Source: JBPCOI01 sp051000395 (lineage in GTDB: Bacteria > Actinomycetota > Actinomycetes > Mycobacteriales > Jatrophihabitantaceae). From it: a DNA stretch of 64,000 nucleotides. Every line of letters begins with the position of its first letter. Position 1 is the first letter of the stretch. Of the stretch, positions 18,473 to 24,877 are shown piece after piece. The notes below the pieces were generated by a model. The model did no database searches, had not been told where the DNA came from, and saw only the letters and a list, made by a program, of their open reading frames with translations. A program made the position numbers and the translations under genes. The DNA lies in NCBI GenBank assembly GCA_051000395.1, contig JBPCOI010000061.1, positions 1 through 64,000 of the forward strand. Direction: 5' to 3'.

Positions 18473-18749
18473 GGATCCTTGGGCAGTACAGCGTCCCATT
18501 TCAGGATCAGCTCCAACGAGCGTCACAAATGTCGTACACCACCTCTGAGATGGGCGACGGCCCGCGCCTGAGGGTCGGTGGGTGGTGTTGTGGCACGTAC
18601 ATCTACTTCGAGTCCGCTGGAGTTGCTCGACATGGTCTTCGGCATCAAAGGAAGTGAATTCAGTCTGTCCGCACGTTTTACGGTGGTATAGATACTGGTT
18701 ATACGGCGGAGGTAGGTCGGCGCGGATAAGCAGCCAGGGCTCTGGAGAT

Positions 18750-19087
18750 TCGGATGAGCCGGTTTGTCTTCGGTCCGACTACTCGTACGTGGCAGTGCGA
18801 TCATGGCCATTGCGGTATTTTCGCAATACCAATTGCGGTCGAGAGTCGCTTTAGGTCGATCGAATCCTACTACACCGGCGCACTGGCAGGTGCGAGCGTC
18901 TCTCTTTCTCATTGTAGGATTGACGGTATAAATATAGGGCTACCGGAAGCAGGGCCTCCAACTCGAACGCGGATATACGCCGAGAGTTAGCAAAGCGAGA
19001 GCAGATCCCGCTCTCTACCTGATTGGCTATAAGACGTTGTCTATCATTTCTCGGCCGTGTGAGCCTTGTCCTGGCGTCCGTCCCTGA
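18750..19087 (+). pseudogene. Decayed copy A of an unnamed small two-TM protein gene
   Basis: No single frame is open, but three frames in turn match the better-preserved copy at 21923-22311. First DEPVCLRSDYSYVAV (third frame) aligns with EEGPKVLPGKSSVIL. Next VESRFRSIESYYTGALAG (first frame) aligns with FESKFKSIEDVYAGVLLT. Then LFLIVGLTV, two stops, and YRKQGLQLERGYTPRV...DPALYLIGYKTLSIISRPCEPCPG (second frame) align with NRKRKFEIQQGDTPKV...HPDLFLIDYKTHQVVSRPHEPRPG. The gene thus has at least two frameshifts and two stops and is dead. The DNA is richer in A and T than the flanks, as in the other copy. Confidence 0.72.
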
Positions 19088-19436
19088 ACATGCCCACTGA
19101 TCGAGCCGGCGCGCGACCTGCGAGCCAACCCTCGGCCAACTCCTGCCACGCGGCGGTCCTGCCGGTGATCGCTGTCGCTGAATGACTCCGAGCGAGATCG
19201 CCATGGACCGGCGCCACTTCAGCATCGTGACCTCATCTCGCTAGCGGGGTAGGACCTCATCTCCTGAGCTCTCGCGTGTGGAGTTCTATTGGCGGCGAGT
19301 GTTGATCACCCCTCGGCTCGTCAGCCGCAAGCAGACGAGACCGAGGGGTGGCCGGCTTTAATGCTCCTCGACCCGGCGTGCTACCTCGGGCTAGGCGAGC
19401 CGCGCAGGCCCGCAAACGTGGCTCAGCTGCCCCGAC
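19088..19436 (+). other. Stretch without a supportable gene
   Basis: About 350 bases between two pseudogenes. Several short open frames exist on both strands, but none shows a recognisable motif, ribosome site or consistent third-position GC. A minus-strand frame starting near 19225 reads MLKWRRSMAISLGV and could be insertion-sequence debris; I could not tie it to a family. Confidence 0.4.
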
Positions 19437-19604
19437 CAGGCGCAGCCCGCAGCCTCCTTCGGCCGCTTCGTCGGCACCGACAGCTACGACCTCAGCGCGC
19501 CGGGCTCCGACCTGGGGCGCTTCGCCTTGCCGCACGACGGTGTGCGACTTCTCGACCGCAGGACCCGCGGTGCCGGCCCGCGGCTGGTAGAAAACGCGAC
19601 GTGA
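19437..19604 (+). pseudogene. 3' fragment of an unidentified gene
   Basis: The frame ending at the TGA at 19602-19604 has strong GC-rich third positions and reads AASFGRFVGTDSYDLSAPGSDLGRFALPHDGVRLLDRRTRGAGPRLVENAT. It looks like the C-terminal end of a real protein, but no start is present and the sequence before about 19437 loses coding character. Its stop overlaps a GTG (GTGA) at the head of the next gene, so the two were probably once coupled. Family unknown. Confidence 0.4.
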
Positions 19605-20175
19605 GCGGCTCGGCGCAGATCATCATGCGTATTGATCCGCTGCCTCAGGCCGCTCGCCAACAATTGGTGGATCAGATCGCGACGTGGTTGCTCGACACGG
19701 GCGTGATCGCACCGTTCGACGCCTCCGTTCCTGAGCGCCGGGAGCTATTTCGTACGAACTGGCGTCCGGGTCCCAACTGGCGTGCCGTGGTCGACGAGGT
19801 TCCTGGTGCGACTTCGAGACGCTCTGGAACAACGGCGTCGACATCACGGCCGAGGTGGAGATGCAGTCCGCGTACAGCAACTTCGAGGAGTGGCAGTGTC
19901 CGCGGTGCCGCGTTGAGCTGTACTCCACGGACCTCGTCGAGCGGTGGATCAAGACCAAAGAAGAACCCGTCGCGACGTGCTCCGGTTGCGGATGGGCGGC
20001 GAAGCTGGGCGACTGGCCTGGGGACTTTCCAGCAGCGATCGTAGGCGCGCCTGCGATCGCATTCCACAACTGGCACCCGCTCCGAGCAGACTTCGTCTCG
20101 GACCTCGGCGCAAGACTGGACGGCGGACGATGCTGCTACTTTTGGCAGAGGTTTCTAGTGTCGAATTTTCCGTAG
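19601..20175 (+). pseudogene. Frameshifted gene for a small zinc-ribbon-like protein
   Basis: The first half reads MRIDPLPQAARQQLVDQIATWLLDTGVIAPF...ELFRTNWRPGPNWRAVVDE in one frame (ATG at 19625, or GTG at 19601). Near 19800 the sensible frame changes to WCDFETLWNNGVDITAEVEMQSAYSNFEEWQCPRCRVELY, then KTKEEPVATCSGCGWAAKLGDWPGDFPAAIVGAPAIAFHNWHPL. Both halves have natural composition, and CPRC plus CSGC form a zinc-ribbon pair. One indel of a single base (or two) would restore a roughly 190-residue protein. I do not recognise a characterised family. The 3' end runs into copy B of the two-TM gene. Confidence 0.62.
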
Positions 20176-20220
20176 GTGAAGAAGGGCCTAAGGTTCTTCC
20201 AGGTCACTCGTCGGTTATAC
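20154..20220 (+). repeat. Copy 1 of a dispersed direct repeat
   Basis: This stretch shares its head (a CTAGTGTCG-ATTTTCC junction), a 23-base identical core at 20182-20204, and a closing TCGGTTATAC with 21919-21987. The shared part encodes the start of the small two-TM protein and includes the 'TAGTG' stop-start junction with the preceding gene. Upstream sequence is not shared, so the duplication begins near that junction. Confidence 0.85.
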
Positions 20221-20264
20221 GGCTGCACCAGCAGAGCGGTCATGACGGCCCACACGCCGCGTGA
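20158..20264 (+). pseudogene. Truncated copy B of the small two-TM protein gene
   Basis: Begins at a GTG in the same context as copy C. VSNFP is followed by a stop in that frame, because one base is missing relative to copy C. In the shifted frame EEGPKVLPGHSSVI continues the match, after which homology ends (LHQQSGHDGPHAA does not resemble the membrane segment). Only the N-terminal third remains, so it is a dead fragment. It lies between the zinc-ribbon pseudogene and vapB. Confidence 0.7.
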
Positions 20265-20304
20265 TTCATGTGCACGAGGTGGTGATCGCGCTACGCTGTG
20301 CTAC

Positions 20305-20571
20305 ATGAGATCCGTGACGCATCGTGAGATGCGCAACAACAGCGGCGAGATCCTGCGCGCGGTCGCGGCGGGGGAGTCCGTGCAAGTCACCAACAACGGG
20401 CAGGTTGCCGCCGTCATCTCGCCTCCCTCGGGCGGATCACTGTCCGAGCTGGTGGCGCGAGGGCAGGCGCGGCCGGCCCTTAAGCCGCTGTCCACATTGG
20501 GCGCTGTCCGCCGACGGAAGGCGAGCCGACCCAGCGCCGAGATCGTGACCGACTCCCGCGGCCGGTGGTGA
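20305..20571 (+). CDS. Phd/YefM-type antitoxin (VapB role)
   Basis: An 88-residue antitoxin with the Phd/YefM N-terminus: RSVTHREMRNNSGEILRAVAAGESVQVTNNGQVAAVISPP, which forms the DNA-binding dimer. The C-terminal tail (SELVARGQARPALKPLSTLG) is the flexible toxin-wrapping part. I chose the ATG at 20305, where homology starts. It overlaps the following PIN-toxin gene by seven bases, the typical operon layout. It should repress its own promoter as a complex with the toxin. Confidence 0.88.
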   Translation: MRSVTHREMRNNSGEILRAVAAGESVQVTNNGQVAAVISPPSGGSLSELVARGQARPALKPLSTLGAVRRRKASRPSAEIVTDSRGRW

Positions 20572-20966
20572 TCTCCTACCTGGACACCTCGGCCGCAATG
20601 AAACTGCTGGTCGAGGAGCCGGAGTCCAATGCCCTCAGCGCATACCTCCTGTCGCCCGCCGCCGCCGGCAGCAGGGACGTGGTCGCGTCGTGGCTGCTGC
20701 ACGCCGAGCTGCATTGCGCAGCGAATCGTCACACTGACGACGTTGACCTGGTGTCGGTCGGAGCCATTCTCGATGCGGTGACGCTGGTCGATCTCACCCG
20801 TGGAGACCTGCTTACGGCGGGAACCCTGCCCGGTCGACTCCGCGCGAACGATGCGATGCATCTGGCGGCAGCGCTGCGGGTCGGGGTCGACGAGATGATC
20901 ACCTACGACCAAGAACTCGCGGATGCCGCCGCTGCGGCCGGAGTCTCCGTTGCCGCACCGTCATGA
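20565..20966 (+). CDS. VapC-type PIN-domain ribonuclease toxin
   Basis: A 133-residue PIN-domain protein that would cleave RNA when freed from its antitoxin. The acidic active-site set is visible: Asp in SYLDTSAAMKLL, Glu in LLHAELHCAA, and Asp residues in LRANDAMHLAAALRVGVDEMITYDQELADAA. It appears intact, unlike the other toxin genes nearby. The GTG start overlaps the antitoxin stop region. Its 3' end overlaps a dead RelE-like gene on the opposite strand. Confidence 0.9.
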   Translation: MVISYLDTSAAMKLLVEEPESNALSAYLLSPAAAGSRDVVASWLLHAELHCAANRHTDDVDLVSVGAILDAVTLVDLTRGDLLTAGTLPGRLRANDAMHLAAALRVGVDEMITYDQELADAAAAAGVSVAAPS

Positions 20967-21269
20967 CTGGGCCGATTTCAGTACCTCGATCATCGGCAGT
21001 CGCCCGGTGTCCTGTCCGCTAGTCCGGTAGACGATCCGGAACCTCGTCGGGTGCACTGCGGGGCAGGTCGAAACGCAGTCGCAGCAGACCGGTCAGGTCG
21101 CCGGTGACGTGCCGGACGCCGAGCAGCTTGCCGCGCTGACGGCCGTACGTGAGGTCGTCCACCGCGGCCAATGCCGCGTCGACGAGCGCCCCGTCCACCG
21201 CCGCGAGAGCCCTCAGGTCAGCGTCGAGGGACTCCCGCCGTCGCCCTCTTGTCGCGGCGGCTCATCCGC
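20961..21269 (-). pseudogene. Frameshifted RelE/ParE-type toxin gene
   Basis: On the minus strand one frame reads ESLDADLRALAAVDGALVDAALAAVDDLTYGRQRGKLLGVRHVTGDLTGLLRLRFDL. Another frame then continues as TRFRIVYRTSGQDTGRLPMIEVLKSAQS. Together these give the RelE pattern (helix pair, GKLLG, a strand with RLRF, then RFRIVYR and a final strand). A shift lies near 21080, and the expected start also lies out of frame. It follows the broken antitoxin below in the same direction, so the pair is a dead toxin-antitoxin module. Confidence 0.62.
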
Positions 21270-21539
21270 TCAGCGGTCGCGGCCGAGCGCGGCAAGCAGC
21301 TGCTCGTACGACAGCCACTCCTCCTCGCCGGTGGCAGTGATCCGCCGCTTGGCGAGGTCGCTGTCCAGGGCGTCCTCGATGACCGGCGCGAGCTGCTGCC
21401 ACAGCTGCCATGACACATCACGCCCTGAGCGCGGCGGTGCGAACCGAACACCACCGGGGAGGCGGCAGCGCCGTCGTGGTCGAACCCGGCGGCGATCTGA
21501 TTCAGTTTCGCCCGGGCCTCGTTCGTCGGCCGTAGAACG
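21270..21539 (-). pseudogene. Frameshifted Phd/YefM-type antitoxin gene
   Basis: Minus-strand reading: LRPTNEARAKLNQIAAGFDHDGAAASPVVFGSHRRAQGVM in one frame, then SWQLWQQLAPVIEDALDSDLAKRR...EEEWLSYEQLLAALGRDR in another. The join near 21415 needs one inserted or deleted base. The N-terminal half matches Phd-type antitoxins (ARAxLNxIA, PVVFGSHRRP) and the second half the matching toxin-binding tail. No good start codon is visible upstream of the first half. A 48-residue product could be made from the GTG at 21416, but it would lack the DNA-binding part. Confidence 0.6.
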
Positions 21540-21809
21540 GGCCAGGCGGTGGGATGCTGATCGGCATGAGCGTCGTCCTGAATGCCCGTTCCGGGTCGGC
21601 CGCCGCTTGCCCAAGGATGCGGCCGGCAGCTAGGGCGAGAACCCGGTTCGGGCGGTCCTGCCCGCGCCGGAGAACCGTGTCCGGGCCTCCGCCGGTCTGT
21701 TGGTCTTGAAGCGTCGGAGTCAACCCCGTTTGGGGCCCGGATCGCGACGGTTCGCCGACACGGTCAGAGCTGCGGAGTCGCTAGAAACCGTCGGACGGGG
21801 CATTGGGGG

Positions 21810-21923
21810 ATGAGCCCTGTCGAATTGTTAGATGCGGTCTTTGGGCTTGAGGGCGACCGGTTTTGCGAGCTTCTGCAGCATCTGTGGGAGCGCTACGACA
21901 GCCCGCGGCGCCCGAGGCTCTAG
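21810..21923 (+). CDS. Possible 37-residue ORF upstream of two-TM copy C
   Basis: Reads MSPVELLDAVFGLEGDRFCELLQHLWERYDSPRRPRL. Its TAG overlaps the GTG of copy C in the same 'TAGTG' arrangement seen at copy B. It could be the tail of a lost larger gene, the counterpart of the zinc-ribbon gene next to copy B, or a chance frame. No homology is recognised. The 270 bases before it (21540-21809) show no gene I can support. Confidence 0.3.
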   Translation: MSPVELLDAVFGLEGDRFCELLQHLWERYDSPRRPRL

Positions 21924-21987
21924 TGTCGGATTTTCCCGCAAGTGAGGAAGGGCCTAAGGTTCTTCCAGGTAAATCTTCGGTTATACT
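21919..21987 (+). repeat. Copy 2 of a dispersed direct repeat
   Basis: Partner of the repeat at 20154-20220: the identical 23-base core is at 21948-21970. Here the reading frame across the repeat is intact, while the other copy has lost one base. The repeat covers the coding start of the small two-TM protein. Confidence 0.85.
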
Positions 21988-22311
21988 GATAATTAGTGGC
22001 AATGTGACCATGCTGATTGCTGGTTGTTTCGTCCCGCGGCTCGCGTTCGAAAGCAAATTCAAATCCATCGAGGACGTCTATGCGGGTGTACTTTTGACGG
22101 TGATCGGTATTGGAATTATGATGGGTTACGGAGTGATCCGGTGGGGAATCGTAAGCGCAAGTTCGAGATTCAGCAGGGCGATACCCCTAAGGTAAGTATC
22201 GCCGTTGCGCACCCTGACCTATTCTTGATCGATTACAAGACTCATCAGGTTGTTTCCCGTCCGCACGAACCTCGCCCAGGTGAATCTGCGACAGACGCAT
22301 TCCAGTGGTAA
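21923..22311 (+). pseudogene. Copy C of the small two-TM protein gene (one frameshift)
   Basis: The best-preserved copy. From the GTG at 21923 it reads VSDFPASEEGPKVLPGKSSV, a first hydrophobic segment (ILIISGNVTMLIAGCFV), a linker AFESKFKSIEDVYAG, a second segment (VLLTVIGIGIMMGYGVI) and RW. At the GGGG run near 22144 the natural frame moves back by one base to GNRKRKFEIQQGDTPKV...HPDLFLIDYKTHQVVSRPHEPRPGESATDAFQW, ending at 22311. Copy A has the same tail, which supports this reading. As it stands, translation stops after 90 residues with a replaced tail. A programmed -1 shift is possible but less likely than decay. Confidence 0.62.
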
Positions 22312-22345
22312 GGGCGGTGTCATAGCGTCCGGGCGCTGGTCCGGT

Positions 22346-22693
22346 TCAGTCGCGCGCGAGCCGGTCGCTGACGAAGCGGTTCAGGCTCATGTGGTGGTCA
22401 GCGGCCTTGACCGCGAGTTCGCGGTGCAGGTCGGGGGAGATGCGGATATTGAAGCGGCCGGAGAAGGGGCGGTCGGCAAGCGGGAGCGGTACGTCCTCGC
22501 CGTTTCCGGCCATGTCCGCGACGACGTCGTCGACGAGCTTACGGATCCCGCCGAGTGCCTTGACCTGGGTGGAGGCGAGCCAGGACAGCGACGAGAGCTC
22601 CAGGCACGTGGCAACGAACTCGCCGTCTTCTGTCGACCACGAGACGCGATAGGTGTAGTGCGCGGTGTCGATCTCGTCCACATGTATCGTCAT
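22346..22693 (-). CDS. hicB: HicB-family antitoxin
   Basis: A 115-residue antitoxin. The N-terminal degenerate RNase H-like HicB fold is MTIHVDEIDTAHYTYRVSWSTEDGEFVATCLELSSLSWLASTQVKALGGIRKLVDDVVADM. The C-terminal ribbon-helix-helix part is RPFSGRFNIRISPDLHRELAVKAADHHMSLNRFVSDRLAR. The ATG at 22693 overlaps the upstream HicA stop (ATGA). It should neutralise HicA and repress the pair. Confidence 0.88.
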   Translation of the reverse strand: MTIHVDEIDTAHYTYRVSWSTEDGEFVATCLELSSLSWLASTQVKALGGIRKLVDDVVADMAGNGEDVPLPLADRPFSGRFNIRISPDLHRELAVKAADHHMSLNRFVSDRLARD

Positions 22694-22941
22694 CTTGACT
22701 CCTCCAGTTTCGCGATGGCCCGCAGTACCTGCCTGACTTGGTAGGCCTTGGCCTTGCCCTTTCCCGATTGGACGTTGACGCGCGGACCGCCGGGCCACGG
22801 TGTCTTGAACACCGCGTGCGAGGTGCCCTTCTGTCTTGGCTCGCCGAAGTAATGCGCGCAGACCTTCATCAGATCGGAGTAGCGCACGTCTACCGGGTTT
22901 GCACGCATCGAGGAGAGGATCTCATCGACCTGCGCCACCAC
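22690..22941 (-). CDS. hicA: HicA-family mRNA interferase toxin
   Basis: An 83-residue toxin. The family pattern is visible: YSDLMKVCAHYFGEPRQKGTSHAVFKTPWPGGPRVNVQSGKGKAKAYQVRQVLRAIAKLEES, including the catalytic His in GTSHAVF and the dsRNA-binding-like fold. The start is GTG at 22941 or 22938. It is first in the hicA-hicB operon, with a four-base overlap. The module seems intact. Confidence 0.87.
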   Translation of the reverse strand: MVAQVDEILSSMRANPVDVRYSDLMKVCAHYFGEPRQKGTSHAVFKTPWPGGPRVNVQSGKGKAKAYQVRQVLRAIAKLEESR

Positions 22942-23001
22942 ACGATAGTGCCACTATTGGTGTCACGCGCGGGCACTCCGTGGCTCGAGCGGCGCACGGC
23001 T

Positions 23002-23568
23002 TCAGAACTCGTAGCGCACGATCGCGCGCCTCAGCGATGGCACATGCACGACCTGGAACCCGGCATCGAGGAAGGCGCTGAGCGCCCCGACGTGCATCTC
23101 GCCCCAGGTGACGTCCTTGCCCGGGGCGGGCTTCATCGGATAGGCCTCGACGGCCCGGGCGCCCTGGTCGCGCGCCACGTCGATCGTGCCGGCGGCCAGC
23201 GCGCGGCTCACGCCCTGGTGGCGGAAGCCGACGCGGGTCACGAAGCAGGTGACTGCCCAGATGCTCGCGTCGTCCTTGTCCTCGTGGCGGCCCTTCCACG
23301 TGGTCTGGCGCAGGTACGCGTAGTCGCTGCGCGGTGCGAGCGAGCACCAGCCGACCGGTTCACCGTCGAGGTGGGCGACGAGTCCGTGTCCCTCGATCAC
23401 TTGGTCGCGCAGCAGCTCGCGTCGGCCCTGAACGTCGTCGGAGTGCTGTGCGTACCAGCCCATCCGGTAGCCCTGGCACTGGCAGCGGGCGGCTTGACCC
23501 CTGAGCCCGAAGATCGTCTGGACATCGTCGAAGAGCACCTCGTTGACCGGCTGGACGGTGATTGCCAT
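23002..23568 (-). CDS. GNAT-family N-acetyltransferase
   Basis: A 188-residue acetyltransferase. The acetyl-CoA site is seen in WAVTCFVTRVGFRHQGVSRALAAGTIDVARDQGARAVEAYPM, after a strand with GWCSLAPRSDYAYLR. Features near the N-terminus (FDDVQTIFGLRGQAARCQCQGYRMGW) are shared with actinobacterial GNAT proteins of unknown substrate. Start ATG at 23568. It is intact, although it lies in the decayed zone. Substrate unknown. Confidence 0.85.
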   Translation of the reverse strand: MAITVQPVNEVLFDDVQTIFGLRGQAARCQCQGYRMGWYAQHSDDVQGRRELLRDQVIEGHGLVAHLDGEPVGWCSLAPRSDYAYLRQTTWKGRHEDKDDASIWAVTCFVTRVGFRHQGVSRALAAGTIDVARDQGARAVEAYPMKPAPGKDVTWGEMHVGALSAFLDAGFQVVHVPSLRRAIVRYEF

Positions 23569-23626
23569 CGGCTCAGAGTCGCAGATTCGCGACAACTGCG
23601 CGATGGGCGCCACCCTCGGCGAGCCG

Positions 23627-23842
23627 CTATCGATCACGGAAGGCGCTGGTGGCCGGTGGACGGCCGCGACGCGGCAGGGCCCGCGCCGATTTCGGCATCC
23701 GAGCGGCGCTCGTGAGGGCCTGTCGCAGCAGCATCTCGATCTGGGCGTTCACGCTGCGGAACTCGTCGCTGGCCCACCGGGCCAGCGCATCGTGAACGTC
23801 CGGATCGATGCGCAGCAGTACCTGCTTGCGTTCCGAACTCAC
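23627..23842 (-). CDS. Small ribbon-helix-helix (Arc-like) protein paired with SPFH protein
   Basis: A 71-residue protein with the Arc/MetJ pattern: KQVLLRIDPDVHDALARWASDEFRSVNAQIEMLLRQAL, which forms the DNA-binding dimer, followed by a basic tail rich in Arg and Pro. Its ATG overlaps the stop of the SPFH gene by four bases, so the two are co-translated. The same SPFH-RHH pair recurs in actinobacteria. It may bind its own operon promoter (inference). No toxin-like partner is present. Confidence 0.8.
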   Translation of the reverse strand: MSSERKQVLLRIDPDVHDALARWASDEFRSVNAQIEMLLRQALTSAARMPKSARALPRRGRPPATSAFRDR

Positions 23843-24750
23843 GTGTAGAGCGAGCCCGTGTTGACGATCGGTGCGGCCGGCTGGTCGCCGCAGAGCACGA
23901 CCATCAGATTGCTCACCATGGCGGCCTTGCGTTCTTCGTCGAGATCGACGACCTGACGTTCACTCAATCGCGTCAGGGCCATCTCTACCATCCCGACGGC
24001 GCCTTCGACGATCCGTGATCGGGCCGCGACGACAGCGTTGGCTTGTTGGCGGCGCAGCATGGCCTGGGCGATCTCGGCGGCATAGGCGAGATGGCTGATG
24101 CGGACTTCGATGATCTCGACGCCGGCCAGGACTACCCGCTGGGCGACCTCGACCGCCAGCTCCTCGGCGACGAGGTCGGTCGAGCCGCGCAATGACAGGT
24201 CCTCGTCACTGCCGTCATAAGGGTGGGTGGTGGCGACGTGGCGAAGCGCGGATTCGGCCTGCACTGAGACGAAGTCGAGGTAGCTGTCAACGGCGTAGGT
24301 CGCTCGTGCGGTGTCGGTGACCTGCCAGACCACAATCGCGGCGATCTCCACCGGGTTGCCGTCGGCGTCATTGACCTTCAGGTGGTTGGTCTCGAAGTTG
24401 CGTACCCGCACGCTGACTCGGATTCGGACCGTAAACGGCAACATCCACCAGAACCCCGGGCGGCGCACGGTGCCGACGTAGCGGCCGAAGAACTGCACGA
24501 CCCGGGTCTGGCCCGGCGCTACCACCGTCAGCGATTGCAGCACCACCGCAAAGAGCACCACTGGGGCCGCGGCCCACCCCGGCTTCGTCGTGTGGGCCAC
24601 CAAGATCGCGCCGGCAATGCACGCCAACAACGCGAGCACCCCCAACCAGCCCGTGGTGGCGGGAGCCGGGCGTTCGGCAATCTCGATGCGAACACCCTCG
24701 TGACCTACCGGGGACGTGGGTGGGGACGGCACTTGCTGGATGGCTGTCAT
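23839..24750 (-). CDS. SPFH/Band 7 (stomatin-like) membrane protein
   Basis: A 303-residue protein with an N-terminal membrane hairpin (WLGVLALLACIAGAILVAH, then APVVLFAVVLQSLTVV). The SPFH domain follows: PGQTRVVQFFGRYVGTVRRPGFWWMLPFTVRIRVSVRVRNFET...NPVEIAAIVVWQVTDTARATYAVDSYLDFVSVQAESALRHVA, then the helical flotillin-like part with LAGVEIIEVRISHLAYAAEIAQAMLRRQQA. It should assemble membrane microdomain scaffolds. The ATG at 24750 has a GGAAGGAG site. Downstream RHH gene overlaps. Confidence 0.9.
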   Translation of the reverse strand: MTAIQQVPSPPTSPVGHEGVRIEIAERPAPATTGWLGVLALLACIAGAILVAHTTKPGWAAAPVVLFAVVLQSLTVVAPGQTRVVQFFGRYVGTVRRPGFWWMLPFTVRIRVSVRVRNFETNHLKVNDADGNPVEIAAIVVWQVTDTARATYAVDSYLDFVSVQAESALRHVATTHPYDGSDEDLSLRGSTDLVAEELAVEVAQRVVLAGVEIIEVRISHLAYAAEIAQAMLRRQQANAVVAARSRIVEGAVGMVEMALTRLSERQVVDLDEERKAAMVSNLMVVLCGDQPAAPIVNTGSLYT

Positions 24751-24877
24751 CTCGCTCCTTCCAAAGTGATAGAAAAGTGATATCACGTTTTGGGGATCGG
24801 CACAAGCCGCGACGGGTCAAGGATTGCCGTCACCGAGATGACGCACCTCGGCAGTGATGCAAGGACGGTCCACAGTC

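Noticed and set aside
18043..18516. A 157-codon minus-strand gene through the tRNA-Asn
   Set aside because: The first 78 codons are the antisense of the tRNA and intergenic DNA; the true gene starts at the GTG at 18282, which has a ribosome site.
22139..22150. Programmed -1 frameshift in the two-TM gene copy C
   Set aside because: The G run is short, there is no obvious slippery heptamer or downstream structure, and sister copies are clearly decayed; simple loss of a base is the better reading.
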